A DNA stretch of 64,000 bases from Lachnospiraceae bacterium (GCA_029067085.1 JAIEFE010000004.1:62001-126000); one strand, 5' to 3'. Shown: positions 1-6,710, numbered from the stretch's first letter. The notes: generated by a model from the letters alone, not told the origin. Program-made: numbers and translations.

Positions 1-303
1 TCTGGAAAATTCCCGGACAAACCTTTTTACAATTTCAATCTGCCTGACAGAGCCCAGATATCCTGTAGAAATGCCATCAAATTTATGTTTCAGACCGATT
101 TTTTCCCAGCTCTCAAGATAGGACTCCATTCGATCCGTATAGTCATCCATAAAAAAGTCCGGAAAAGCCGTGTTGCTGGAAAAGACGGAAGTAAGCAGCG
201 GACATGCCTGTACCCCCATATAAGAAATAATCGGAAGAAGCACCGTCATGGCGCATCTTCCGTATCCCGCAATGTCATTGATGATCGCTAGCTTTTTCTG
301 CAT
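1..303 (-). CDS. Pyridoxamine/pyridoxal kinase, N-terminal part (cut by window start)
   Basis: The minus-strand frame from 303 to the window edge is open for 101 codons without a stop, so only the N-terminal part is present. It begins MQKKLAIINDIAGYGRC and continues with MTVLLPIISYMGVQ, GISTGYLGS and QIEIVKRF. This is the pattern of clostridial PdxY/PdxK-type ribokinase-fold kinases, which phosphorylate the B6 vitamers pyridoxamine, pyridoxal or pyridoxine with ATP in the cytoplasm. AAAGGAG lies 14 bases before the ATG, a slightly long spacing. The gene sits behind a leader of about 180 bases made of hairpin repeats and has its own predicted promoter near 488-517. Family assignment is fairly sure; substrate preference cannot be read from this part. 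Confidence 0.82.
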   Translation of the reverse strand, partial: MQKKLAIINDIAGYGRCAMTVLLPIISYMGVQACPLLTSVFSSNTAFPDFFMDDYTDRMESYLESWEKIGLKHKFDGISTGYLGSVRQIEIVKRFVREFSR

Positions 304-342
304 CGGACTGTCTGCCGCTCCTTTGTTTCGTAAGATATAGGT

Positions 343-483
343 AATTTACTTCATCTGAGTTCACGAAGTGAATCTCGTAAAGTTAATCCTCAAGCAATTT
401 ACTTCATCCGAGTTCACGAAGTGAATCTCGCGAAGTTAATTGCGAAGCAATTTACTTCGGTTAATTGCGAAGCAATTTACTTC
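343..483. repeat. Tandem hairpin repeat in the pyridoxamine kinase leader
   Basis: Two 53-base units (343-395 and 396-448) are followed by a 25-base internally deleted unit (449-473) and the first 10 bases of another. Each full unit contains a palindrome with a three-base loop, TTCAC-GAA-GTGAA. The second and third units also contain AATTGC-GAA-GCAATT. The block lies between the predicted promoter at 488-517 and the kinase start at 303, so it would form most of the 5' leader of that transcript. It is non-coding in any convincing frame. A regulatory RNA role or a mobile palindrome origin are both possible; neither is shown. Confidence 0.7.
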
Positions 484-487
484 ACTT

Positions 488-517
488 ATTGTATCACCCT
501 TTCTCTTACGAAGGCAA
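488..517 (-). promoter_or_regulatory. Promoter for the pyridoxamine kinase gene
   Basis: On the minus strand TTGCCT (512-517) is followed after 18 bases by TACAAT (488-493), with a TG dinucleotide shortly before the -10. It lies just past the stop of the upstream gene, in the right direction for the kinase. Moderate match to the housekeeping sigma consensus. Confidence 0.5.
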
Positions 518-522
518 GCGAA

Positions 523-1188
523 TCAACCCACAAATTTCTTCTCACGCTTCTCCTCAATCCCGCGCATTTCCTCCGCACTGACCACGCCTACAGCCTCGCC
601 CACAGACTGCTCACAGCAATCCTCAGCTCCGTCTTCGTCCTGCTTGCGGTCATTCTTCATCAACTCATCCTGCATCCGGTCAATCTGATTCAACGCCTCC
701 CTTGCCTGCTTCACTTCCGTTATTCTTTTCAAGATTGCATTGATGTCCTCCGGAGAAAACAGATCCAGACACTTCATCAGGCTGGTCATGTCATTGAGAT
801 CGATCTTCACCGACCCAACGGAAGTGCTCACATAAATCCAATCCGGACTCGCGCTGCCTCCGATAGTGATCTGATCACCATGAATTAAGTCCCTGGTGAT
901 CGACACACGCGCGCCGTTATGCCAGAAATCCTTGGTCACTGTATTACCGGCTGTAGGTTCATCCATCTGTCGAAGCACGATCGCAATGGAGTCCGTTGCG
1001 CCGCAGTGCTCTCCTGACGCCTCATACTCGTCGGCACGTTTTAATTTGGCAGCAAAGCTGTCCGGATCAACATTTCCTTCCATATTTTCCATCTTCCACT
1101 TATTTGCTGACGCCACCTGCTTTGCCAACAGTTCCGCCGCATTGTATGTGGTAGGTGTTTTATAGCCGTATAGATTATTGCTTATCAT
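523..1188 (-). CDS. Conserved hypothetical protein, 221 residues
   Basis: I do not recognise a named family. The protein starts MISNNLYGYKTPTTYNA and has a middle section rich in beta-type sequence (VSITRDLIHGDQITIGG, DWIYVSTSVGSVKIDL). A helical segment with FSPEDINAILKRI follows, and the C-terminal third is highly charged and probably coiled coil. No signal peptide or membrane segment is visible, so it is probably cytoplasmic. It starts 21 bases after the stop of the 158-residue unknown, which itself follows an ECF sigma factor by three bases, so the three form an operon. A role with that sigma factor is inferred from position only; neither unknown looks like a membrane-bound anti-sigma factor. 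Confidence 0.75.
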   Translation of the reverse strand: MISNNLYGYKTPTTYNAAELLAKQVASANKWKMENMEGNVDPDSFAAKLKRADEYEASGEHCGATDSIAIVLRQMDEPTAGNTVTKDFWHNGARVSITRDLIHGDQITIGGSASPDWIYVSTSVGSVKIDLNDMTSLMKCLDLFSPEDINAILKRITEVKQAREALNQIDRMQDELMKNDRKQDEDGAEDCCEQSVGEAVGVVSAEEMRGIEEKREKKFVG

Positions 1189-1209
1189 ATCTTTTCCTCC
1201 TCCGAATCG

Positions 1210-1686
1210 TTACGCCTCCCGCATCGTCTCCAGAGCAAACCGCTCAATGGTGTGGGTCGTGTCCTGCGAAATCCGTTCCACGTCCACTTGATAGGCCTCC
1301 AGCCTTCCATCGTCATATTTCGCTTCGACGTAAACCCGGTCGCCTTTCTCCATATGTTTTCCCTTCAGGGTATACCCTTCCGCTACAGCAATCTCCACAT
1401 GGTCGCTCTCCTCATAACGCATATGCTGCACCTTCGCCGTCTGCACGGCCTCCGTCAACATGGCTGTATTCACCCGCACACCGCCGGTCACACCGATTCT
1501 GGCTGTCTCAGACGGCCTCTTTGTCCTATTTGAACCCTGTGCAGTATCTGCAGCCTCCTCCTGTTCCTGCTCTCTGGATCTCAGGTTTTGCAGAAGGCTT
1601 TCCTGAAACCCCTCCGCGCTGCCTGCCTTTTTCTTTTTTTGATATGCCGGCGCCTCCTTCGCGCTCTGTACCTCCTGTACTCCCAT
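1210..1686 (-). CDS. Conserved hypothetical protein, 158 residues, in ECF sigma operon
   Basis: Unknown family. The first 70 residues are low-complexity and rich in Lys, Glu and Gln (YQKKKKAGSAEGF, REQEQEEAADTAQG), suggesting a flexible or coiled region. From about residue 75 there is a compact domain (RIGVTGGVRVNTAML, GYTLKGKHMEKGDRVYVEAKYDDG) ending in ERFALETMREA. There is no membrane segment or signal peptide. It begins only three bases after the sigma factor stop, so the two are probably translationally linked. Because it follows the sigma gene directly it is the first candidate for a soluble regulator or target of that sigma factor, but nothing in the sequence proves this. Confidence 0.75.
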   Translation of the reverse strand: MGVQEVQSAKEAPAYQKKKKAGSAEGFQESLLQNLRSREQEQEEAADTAQGSNRTKRPSETARIGVTGGVRVNTAMLTEAVQTAKVQHMRYEESDHVEIAVAEGYTLKGKHMEKGDRVYVEAKYDDGRLEAYQVDVERISQDTTHTIERFALETMREA

Positions 1687-1689
1687 GTT

Positions 1690-2178
1690 CTACGGCCTCC
1701 CTTCCGTCAGAATCTTCTTTACTTCCTCTCTGCCCCTGCGCAGCCTTGTCTTGATCGTCCCCTCCTTTTCATTGAGAATACCCGCAATCTCGTGAATCGA
1801 GTAATCCTCATAGTAGAAAAGGTAGATAGGATTCCTATAGTGCGTCGGCAGACACAGCACCGCCTCAAGCGTCTGATCGTCCTTGATCTGATAAGGCAGA
1901 TAGATATTTTTCGCCGCACTCTCAAAGGACTCGTCCCAAGGCACTGTCCTTTGATACCAGCCGCTCTTCAAAATATCCAGACAAATATGAATGGTGGTTC
2001 GTATGAGCCAGGCCTTCTCATGCTCCTTGTTCTGAATCGGCTTTTCATCTTTCATGTAGCGCAGGAAAGCCTCCTGCACCGCATCCTCGGCATCTGCACG
2101 ATTCTTCATGTTAGAGAAGGCGATCCGGTATAGCATGGCTCTGTACTCTTCCGCCAGATAGCTCCACTCCTGCTCCAT
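1690..2178 (-). CDS. RNA polymerase ECF-type sigma factor
   Basis: A 162-residue protein with the two-domain layout of group IV (extracytoplasmic function) sigma factors. Region 2 spans about residues 10-75, with YRIAFSNMKNRADAEDAVQEAFLRY and KAWLIRTTIHICLDILK. Region 4 spans about 105-155, with PTHYRNPIYLFYYEDYSIHEIAGIL followed by the helix EGTIKTRLRRGREEVKKIL that contacts the -35 element. It would direct core RNA polymerase to a small regulon. No anti-sigma gene with a membrane segment follows, which is unusual; two soluble unknown proteins follow instead. An ECF-like promoter lies in front at 2263-2293, suggesting autoregulation. The ATG has a rather weak ribosome site in a GGAAACACGAGGG stretch. 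Confidence 0.93.
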   Translation of the reverse strand: MEQEWSYLAEEYRAMLYRIAFSNMKNRADAEDAVQEAFLRYMKDEKPIQNKEHEKAWLIRTTIHICLDILKSGWYQRTVPWDESFESAAKNIYLPYQIKDDQTLEAVLCLPTHYRNPIYLFYYEDYSIHEIAGILNEKEGTIKTRLRRGREEVKKILTEGRP

Positions 2179-2262
2179 TCCCTCGTGTTTCCTTCTGTCA
2201 TTAAGTCGCTCTAATCTCTAAGCTCCTTTATCTTAACACATTTTATCTTGTCGTCCTATTAG

Positions 2263-2293
2263 TAATACGATTCAACCCCTGCGAAAAGTTTCA
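2263..2293 (-). promoter_or_regulatory. Candidate ECF-type autoregulatory promoter
   Basis: On the minus strand TGAAACTTTT (2284-2293) is followed by CGTATTA (2263-2269), resembling the TGAAAC/CGTA pattern recognised by ECF sigma factors of the SigV/SigW kind. The gap of 18 bases between TGAAAC and CGTA is one or two longer than usual. A run of 13 T on the minus strand lies just upstream of the -35. Confidence 0.4.
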
Positions 2294-2345
2294 TTAAAAA
2301 AAAAAAAAATAAAAGACTGCCGTCTCCTATATTTTTAATCTAAAA

Positions 2346-2370
2346 AGGAACCCCGCCTCGCGGAGTTCCT
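2346..2370 (-). terminator. Rho-independent terminator after the DUF4190-type gene
   Basis: Reading the minus strand, an 11-pair stem (AGGAACTCCGC with GCGGGGTTCCT, one G-T pair) closes a GAG loop and is followed by TTTTTAGATT. It lies about 40 bases beyond the stop at 2411. A second weak hairpin with a T13 run (2295-2325) may back it up. Confidence 0.85.
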
Positions 2371-2410
2371 ACTATATTTACATGCATCATTGATCCATAT
2401 CGTGTTTTGT

Positions 2411-2974
2411 CTACATCAGCATCATGCCGAGTGCAAACAGATACAGGAAGATCAGACTCAGAATACCCGCAATGATCGACAGAACCAATCCTGTAATCGC
2501 CATCCCCTTGCCGCCGCTTCCTCTGACCAGGGATATGATCGCACAGATCAGACCAACCAGACAGAGAACCAGATCAAGGCCGGGAATCCAGAAAAAGATG
2601 AGTGCCAGAATACCACACACGAGCGCCGTCACCGACGTTCCTGTCGCTCCATCCGGTACTGTATCATAGACTACCGCCTTTACCGGCTGACCGAAATTCT
2701 GTTGGTTGTACTGCTGCTGCACGCCATAAGGCGTCTGGCTGTACTGTGGTACCGCCTGCTGATTGTAAGGAGCCTGCCCATACTGCGGTCCTGTCTGTTG
2801 ATTATCGTATGGCTGCCCGCTGTACTGCTGGTTATCGTATGGCTGTCCGCCGTACTGCTGATTGTCATATGGCTGTCCGCCGTACTGCTGATTGTCATAT
2901 GACTGCTGCGCGGGCGCTGCGCCCTGTCCGCTATATGTGCCGTCATTGTAACCGAAATTTTGATTCTCGTCCAT
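2411..2974 (-). CDS. DUF4190-type membrane protein with Gln/Tyr-rich repeat N-terminus
   Basis: The frame stays open to a GTG at 3001, but the ATG at 2974 has AAGGAGAGGAG in good position and gives 187 residues starting MDENQNFGYNDG. Residues up to about 95 are low complexity, with ten-residue repeats of the type QPYDNQQYGG. The last 80 residues form two hydrophobic hairpins (TALVCGILALIFFWIPGLDLVL and AITGLVLSIIAGILSLIFLYLF) with the GLI-AIISLVRG pattern of DUF4190 proteins. It is therefore a membrane protein with a disordered, presumably cytoplasmic, N-terminal tail. Function unknown; similar proteins are common in Clostridia. It follows the 155-residue membrane protein by 27 bases and is ended by a strong terminator. 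Confidence 0.85.
   Translation of the reverse strand: MDENQNFGYNDGTYSGQGAAPAQQSYDNQQYGGQPYDNQQYGGQPYDNQQYSGQPYDNQQTGPQYGQAPYNQQAVPQYSQTPYGVQQQYNQQNFGQPVKAVVYDTVPDGATGTSVTALVCGILALIFFWIPGLDLVLCLVGLICAIISLVRGSGGKGMAITGLVLSIIAGILSLIFLYLFALGMMLM
2795..2908. repeat. 30-base tandem repeat inside the DUF4190-type gene
   Basis: Almost four copies of a 30-base unit (2795-2824, 2825-2854, 2855-2884, 2885-2908) encode the decapeptide repeat around PYDNQQYGGQ. Copies two and three are nearly identical at the DNA level, so copy number is likely to vary between strains. Confidence 0.85.
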
Positions 2975-3001
2975 GGTAAGCTCCTCTCCTTCCTCTTGCA
3001 C

Positions 3002-3469
3002 CTACGCTAAGATAATCAAGAAACCCAGCACAAGCACGAGAACGAGCCACACAACCTGAATGATCAGAGCAATGCTGTTCTTCTTTGAGAGACTCAGCTT
3101 ATAGGACAGCAGATCAACCAGAATGTTAAGGCAGAAACCGAGTACGCCGAACATAAAGATCGTCGCTACCGCATTGATACCCACCAACACATTTAACCAA
3201 ACCGGGATATTCCGAATCGGCTCATAGGGAGTACCGTCCTCTAAATATGTGCCATTTACCGCCAGGCGAACCTTATTGCCTACAACTACCAGATTACACT
3301 CTGCGCCGGGAATGCTGATCTGATGATCAGCCATCCAGATCACCCAGTTTTTAGACTTCATTTTGTAGGCATCTCCGTCTACAATGCACTTTGCGCCGCC
3401 GAAGCCTTTCTGAAAGGTAATATGATGATTATTACCCATACTGTCTGTAACGCTCCATGTCTTTGTCAT
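3002..3469 (-). CDS. Hypothetical membrane protein, 155 residues
   Basis: Unknown family. The N-terminal 85 residues look like a small beta-rich cytoplasmic domain (TKTWSVTDSMGNNHHITF, GAKCIVDGDAYKMKSKNW, ECNLVVVGNKVRLAVNGTYL). Two membrane segments follow: about residues 88-112 (VWLNVLVGINAVATIFMFGV) and about 132-154 (IALIIQVVWLVLVLVLGFL). It is the first gene of a two-gene operon with the DUF4190-type protein, behind a TTGAAA-17-TAAAAT promoter. GGAGGAG precedes the ATG. The partner's repeat-rich tail and this protein's folded tail suggest that the two membrane proteins may work together, which is inference from adjacency. Confidence 0.8.
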   Translation of the reverse strand: MTKTWSVTDSMGNNHHITFQKGFGGAKCIVDGDAYKMKSKNWVIWMADHQISIPGAECNLVVVGNKVRLAVNGTYLEDGTPYEPIRNIPVWLNVLVGINAVATIFMFGVLGFCLNILVDLLSYKLSLSKKNSIALIIQVVWLVLVLVLGFLIILA

Positions 3470-3520
3470 GTTCTTATCTCTCCTCCACTTGAAAACTATT
3501 GCTATAATGATAACGCTACC

Positions 3521-3549
3521 ATTTTACAGTATTCTACAGGTTTTTTCAA
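3521..3549 (-). promoter_or_regulatory. Promoter of the membrane-protein pair, framed by an inverted repeat
   Basis: Minus-strand TTGAAA (3544-3549), 17-base spacer, TAAAAT (3521-3526). A perfect 12-base inverted repeat, TCCACTTGAAAA (3484-3495) and TTTTCAAGTGGA (3543-3554), overlaps the -35 on one side and abuts the ribosome site on the other. The arms are 47 bases apart. Confidence 0.65.
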
Positions 3550-3632
3550 GTGGAAGGGACGAAATTTCAAACAATTACAAACATTTTACATTTTTACCAT
3601 AGATTTTCTTTCATCCGATATTCTTCATATCA

Positions 3633-4319
3633 TCACGCATAATCCCGCTTCTCGATCACCTTCACACAGATCGCAACTGCAGCAGCCGTCAAAAGCAAGG
3701 CCACTGCTACGGCAATCACACCCGCCTGCAGAAGCCTTCCGCTCATAGCTTCCAGATTCATTCCCATGTCAGATGCCATCGCCTTTTCCAATGCTGCGCT
3801 GAGATAGCTTGAGCCAAAAAACAGTGCCATTCCCGGCGTAATTCTCACGATATTACTCAGATACTGCCAGTTATCCTTTCCTTCTCCAAACAGATAAAAA
3901 AGCAGGAATTCCAGCGTCACAGTGATAATCCCTACTGCACAACCGCACAGAAGGATCCCCAGCATCCAGAGCGGGGTCTTGACGCCAATCAACATGTTCA
4001 CTCCTACAATCATGAAGCAAAACAGCCCCAGCACTCCCTCAAAGGACAGTCCGAATAAAAAACGTCCCACCACTCTTTCTGTTACCGTCGCCGGAAACAA
4101 AAGGAGAAATTCTCTATTCTTCCCGACACTGTATGCAAAGGGGGTCGTCGCAAAAATAGTGGACATAAACAACAGATACGAACATGCCACCAGCAAGGAC
4201 ATATCTTCCATACCCGCATTTTTGCCTATCACCAGTGCAAGGAGGCAAAAAAACGGTATAAAATACAATTGCTTCCTCGTCATAATATAATCTATCTTCA
4301 TAAAATAGAATGCTCTCAT
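3633..4319 (-). CDS. ABC-2-type transporter permease
   Basis: A 228-residue integral membrane protein with about six hydrophobic segments (for example LYFIPFFCLLALVIG, LVACSYLLFMSTIFA, VLGLFCFMIVGVNMLIG, LLCGCAVGIITVTLEFLLFYLF, VIAVAVALLLTAAAVAI). It is preceded in the operon by an ABC ATPase and a YtrA-type GntR regulator, the classic YtrABC-like arrangement for small exporters or sensors of cell-wall-active compounds. GGAGAAA sits in front of the ATG. The 127 bases between ATPase and permease hold two perfect hairpins, which may lower or protect the distal part of the message. The exported substrate cannot be told from sequence. Confidence 0.85.
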   Translation of the reverse strand: MRAFYFMKIDYIMTRKQLYFIPFFCLLALVIGKNAGMEDMSLLVACSYLLFMSTIFATTPFAYSVGKNREFLLLFPATVTERVVGRFLFGLSFEGVLGLFCFMIVGVNMLIGVKTPLWMLGILLCGCAVGIITVTLEFLLFYLFGEGKDNWQYLSNIVRITPGMALFFGSSYLSAALEKAMASDMGMNLEAMSGRLLQAGVIAVAVALLLTAAAVAICVKVIEKRDYA

Positions 4320-4385
4320 TTTAGTTTCTCCTCTCCCGAATGCTCACTCCGTACACGCTTACTTTCCTGCTGACATGATATACTC

Positions 4386-4433
4386 GTCGCAGGATCAGCA
4401 TCCTGCGACCAAAGAATTGCGTTGCAATTCTTT
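4386..4433. repeat. Two perfect ten-pair hairpins between ABC ATPase and permease
   Basis: GTCGCAGGAT-CAGC-ATCCTGCGAC (4386-4409) is followed at once by AAAGAATTGC-GTT-GCAATTCTTT (4411-4433). Both stems are perfect with loops of three or four bases. Neither is followed by a T-run on the minus strand, so they are not ordinary terminators. They could act as an mRNA processing or stability block between the two genes. Confidence 0.75.
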
Positions 4434-4446
4434 CTTAAATGTTTCA

Positions 4447-5304
4447 CTATTTTGGCATCTGAGATGTGATATAGTGGATGACGATCTGGTCTATGGTCGG
4501 CTTTTCAAACAGGAACTCGCCCCCAAGAAGCTCCGCCTTATCACTGGGCAGGATCGCCTCAAAGCCGTAAGCCTTTTCGTCCAGCCCGATCAGTTCTTTC
4601 TTCAGTGCAGAGGGAATTTTTGCGGTCTCGCCTTTTACCAGAAGGAAATTGTCGATCAGCTCATCCTTTGCGTCATAGAGAACCGTCTTTCCCCCGTGAA
4701 TAAAGTAAATATAATCCGCGATCTGCTCCAGATCGCTTAAAATATGGGTGGAAAAGATCACGCTCCGCTCTCCGTCCATCACATATTCCTGCAAAAGCTT
4801 CATGATCTCCGTCCGCATGACCGGATCCAGACCGTTGGTGGCCTCATCCAGTACCAGCAGTTTTGTATCTCTGGCAAACACCGACGCAAACATCAGCATG
4901 ACCTTCATTCCTCTGGAAAAATCCTTGATCAGCTTATTTTCCGGCAGCTTCCAGTTCCGGATAAAGCTGTTGAACTGATCCGTGGAAAAAGTCGGATAAA
5001 AGTCTTTTAAGACAGCCCTGATATGCTTGATCTTAAAATGTGCCGGAAAATAGCAGTCATCTCCCACATAACCGATCTTCTCCTTGTAGCCTCTCGCATC
5101 CTTCTCACAGGAAAGACCGTCGATAGATACCTCTCCCTCATTTCCTTTCAGGATTCCCGTGATCAGATTTAACGTTGTCGTCTTTCCCGAACCGTTCGCC
5201 CCCACATAGCCCATGATATAGCCTTTCGGCAAAGTAAAGCTGATATCTTTTAAATCAAAGTTCTTATAATGTTTAGACAGATTTTTTACCTCAAGCAGTT
5301 CCAT
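4447..5304 (-). CDS. ABC transporter ATP-binding protein (YtrB/BcrA type)
   Basis: ATPase of about 285 residues with Walker A GANGSGKTT, the ABC signature FSRGMKVML, Walker B LLVLDEATNGLD and the switch histidine in STHILSDLEQIADY. The last 80 residues (KTVLYDAKDELIDNF onward) form the C-terminal extension usual in BcrA/YtrB-like exporters. The ATG at 5313 is directly abutted by GGAAAGGA, while the ATG at 5304 has it at a proper distance, so I start there (MELLEVKNLSK). It would energise the six-segment permease downstream. The GntR gene upstream, 65 bases away, presumably represses the operon. Confidence 0.92.
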   Translation of the reverse strand: MELLEVKNLSKHYKNFDLKDISFTLPKGYIMGYVGANGSGKTTTLNLITGILKGNEGEVSIDGLSCEKDARGYKEKIGYVGDDCYFPAHFKIKHIRAVLKDFYPTFSTDQFNSFIRNWKLPENKLIKDFSRGMKVMLMFASVFARDTKLLVLDEATNGLDPVMRTEIMKLLQEYVMDGERSVIFSTHILSDLEQIADYIYFIHGGKTVLYDAKDELIDNFLLVKGETAKIPSALKKELIGLDEKAYGFEAILPSDKAELLGGEFLFEKPTIDQIVIHYITSQMPK

Positions 5305-5349
5305 CCTTACCATTCCTTTCCGAAATTCGCAACGCGGAGCTCACTGAGA

Positions 5350-5369
5350 TGATCGCGAAGCGATTTCCT
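5350..5369. repeat. Short palindromes between GntR and ABC ATPase genes
   Basis: The spacer just upstream of the ATPase gene contains ATCGC-GAA-GCGAT (a stem with a GAA loop) and nearby smaller palindromes (CTCAGTGAG on the minus strand). The GAA-loop form is the same as in the repeat block at 343-483. Confidence 0.5.
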
Positions 5370-5741
5370 TTATGTTTCCAATAAATTATCAAAAATATCC
5401 CGCAATTCCTCTACGGACATTCCCATCGTTTTAGCCGTCTCTATGGCCGTGGACAACCCCTCCTCAATCCGCAGAAGAGCCTGCTCCCGCAGAAGGGAAT
5501 TGTCCGTGGGAAGCACCACGCTGCCCTTACCCTGCATGGTAGCAATAAAACCTTCCGCTTCCAGCTCGCTGTAGGCGCGGGTGGTAGTGATCACGCTGAC
5601 CCCCACCTCCTTAGCCAGCTGTCTGATGGAAGGAAGGGTGCTCCCCTCCGTGATCTGTCCGTTTAATATCTGTTCCTTGAGCTGCTCTCTGATCTGCGCA
5701 TAAATCGGCAGCTCCGATTGATTTGATATAATGATCTTCAA
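5370..5741 (-). CDS. GntR-family transcriptional regulator, YtrA type
   Basis: A short 123-residue GntR protein. The winged helix occupies residues 10-75 (LPIYAQIREQLKEQILNG, LPSIRQLAKEVGVSVITT, AYSELEAEGFIATMQGKGS). A short helical tail follows (LRIEEGLSTAIETAKTMGM, EELRDIFDNLLE), typical of the YtrA subfamily, which lacks a large ligand domain. The start codon is TTG at 5741, with GGAGG seven bases upstream. It is the first gene of a GntR-ATPase-permease operon. Its promoter carries a TATACTGTRTATA inverted repeat over the -10 box, so negative autoregulation is the natural reading. The inducer is unknown; relatives respond to peptidoglycan-binding antibiotics. Confidence 0.92.
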   Translation of the reverse strand: MKIIISNQSELPIYAQIREQLKEQILNGQITEGSTLPSIRQLAKEVGVSVITTTRAYSELEAEGFIATMQGKGSVVLPTDNSLLREQALLRIEEGLSTAIETAKTMGMSVEELRDIFDNLLET

Positions 5742-5791
5742 TGGTTAACCTCCCTGCATCCGCTGTCGTCACAGTCGATGCTTTATCAGTA

Positions 5792-5836
5792 TATACTGTA
5801 TATATATCATTATACACAGTATATGCAGTTTGTCAA
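5792..5836 (-). promoter_or_regulatory. Consensus promoter with overlapping GntR operator
   Basis: Minus-strand TTGACA (5831-5836), 16-base spacer, TATAAT (5809-5814). Two half sites in inverted orientation, TATACTGTATATA (5792-5804) and TATACACAGTATA (5811-5823), cover the -10 and the start of transcription. This is the expected binding site for the YtrA-type regulator encoded immediately downstream. Confidence 0.8.
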
Positions 5837-5847
5837 TAGCATTTATA

Positions 5848-5880
5848 AAGCCTCTCCCGTTGTTCATGCAGGAGAGGCTT
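5848..5880 (-). terminator. Probable terminator after the 199-residue hypothetical gene
   Basis: AAGCCTCTCC (5848-5857) and GGAGAGGCTT (5871-5880) form a perfect ten-pair stem with a 13-base loop. On the minus strand it is followed by TTTATAAAT, a weak U-tract. Confidence 0.6.
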
Positions 5881-5899
5881 GCATTGCCAATCTTTTTAA

Positions 5900-6499
5900 T
5901 TAAGTTTCAGAAGAAAGCACAAGTCCGGTTTCTTTCTGAAAAGAATCTGCCCAGTCTGTATCGCGGTAAAAAATGATACACTCCTGATAACCGTCGTCTG
6001 CAAAAAATAAACGCTTACCGCTGCCATTTTCGATAATGATCTTATTTAGGGCAAATGCGGCATTTGGATCAAACCAGTCATTTATGACCTTGGCTTCTAA
6101 ACAAAATGTTTTTCCCTTCCATTCAAAGGTAACAGTCCTTGTTCCGATTCCGGCCTCCCAGTTTATATTGCCGGTATCTTCCTGTATATTTTTGAACTCA
6201 AGTTCCTCTTTATCAAGAGCGGAAATTCCTATAAGAAAGTTTGTATACATTCTCTCTACGTCAAATACTTCTACATCAAAGCTATACACACCATTGGTAT
6301 ATGGGGTCCATGTTCCCTCTTCATAATCGTATTTGCCATGTCCAAGCGCTGAAAGGAGCGTTGCAGTCTTATTCAATTCAATCTCCGGCGGCATTTCAGA
6401 AAAGGACTTTTCATACTCATTGATCAACTGCTCTGTTATTCCACCAATTTCAAATTTTTTTAATACTTCTGCAATTTCTGCGTATGTTTTTTTCACCAT
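5900..6499 (-). CDS. Hypothetical protein, 199 residues
   Basis: Unknown. A soluble acidic protein starting MVKKTYAEIAEVLKKFEIGG. A helical N-terminal part is followed by beta-rich sequence with many aromatic residues (TPYTNGVYSFDVEVFDVERMY, RTVTFEWKGKTFCLEAKVINDWFD, GKRLFFADDGYQECIIFY). No signal peptide or membrane segment. It stands alone between a tRNA gene and the GntR operon, behind AGGAAAGG and an ATG. The compact acidic beta-rich make-up is like many immunity-type or phage-associated small proteins, but I see no partner toxin, so no function is proposed. Confidence 0.7.
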   Translation of the reverse strand: MVKKTYAEIAEVLKKFEIGGITEQLINEYEKSFSEMPPEIELNKTATLLSALGHGKYDYEEGTWTPYTNGVYSFDVEVFDVERMYTNFLIGISALDKEELEFKNIQEDTGNINWEAGIGTRTVTFEWKGKTFCLEAKVINDWFDPNAAFALNKIIIENGSGKRLFFADDGYQECIIFYRDTDWADSFQKETGLVLSSET

Positions 6500-6576
6500 A
6501 ACTAACCTTTCCTAAGTCGATTTATTCATTTTATAAATTTCTCTTGAAAGCATTAATATAGTCAAAAGAAAAATAG

Positions 6577-6604
6577 CGGGAATACTCATGTATAAGCATT
6601 CCCG
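6577..6604 (-). terminator. Terminator after tRNA-Arg
   Basis: On the minus strand CGGGAATGCT pairs with AGTATTCCCG (one G-T pair) across an eight-base loop and is followed by CTATTTTTCTTTT. It lies about 15 bases past the tRNA 3' end. Confidence 0.85.
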
Positions 6605-6618
6605 ACTCTTCTAACCAG

Positions 6619-6692
6619 CGTGCGCTAGAGGATTCGAACCCCCGACCTTTTGGTCCGTAGCCAAACGCTCTATCCAGCTGAGCTAAGCGCAC
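6619..6692 (-). tRNA. tRNA-Arg (ACG)
   Basis: The minus strand folds as a complete 74-base cloverleaf. The acceptor is GTGCGCT with AGCGCAC, the D arm contains GCTCAGCTGGATAGAGC, and the anticodon stem TTTGG/CCAAA encloses CTACGGA with anticodon ACG. The T arm contains GGGTTCGAATCC. The ACG anticodon, normally modified to ICG by TadA, reads CGU, CGC and CGA arginine codons. CCA is not encoded after the discriminator G, so the CCA-adding enzyme must complete it. It has its own perfect promoter and a terminator, so it is a single-gene unit. Confidence 0.97.
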
Positions 6693-6710
6693 ATCTTTAC
6701 AACAATGGAT

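Noticed and set aside
303..523. Riboswitch sensing pyridoxal phosphate in the kinase leader
   Set aside because: The leader consists of tandem short palindromes with no complex conserved core; I cannot match it to a ligand-binding RNA, so it is reported only as a repeat.
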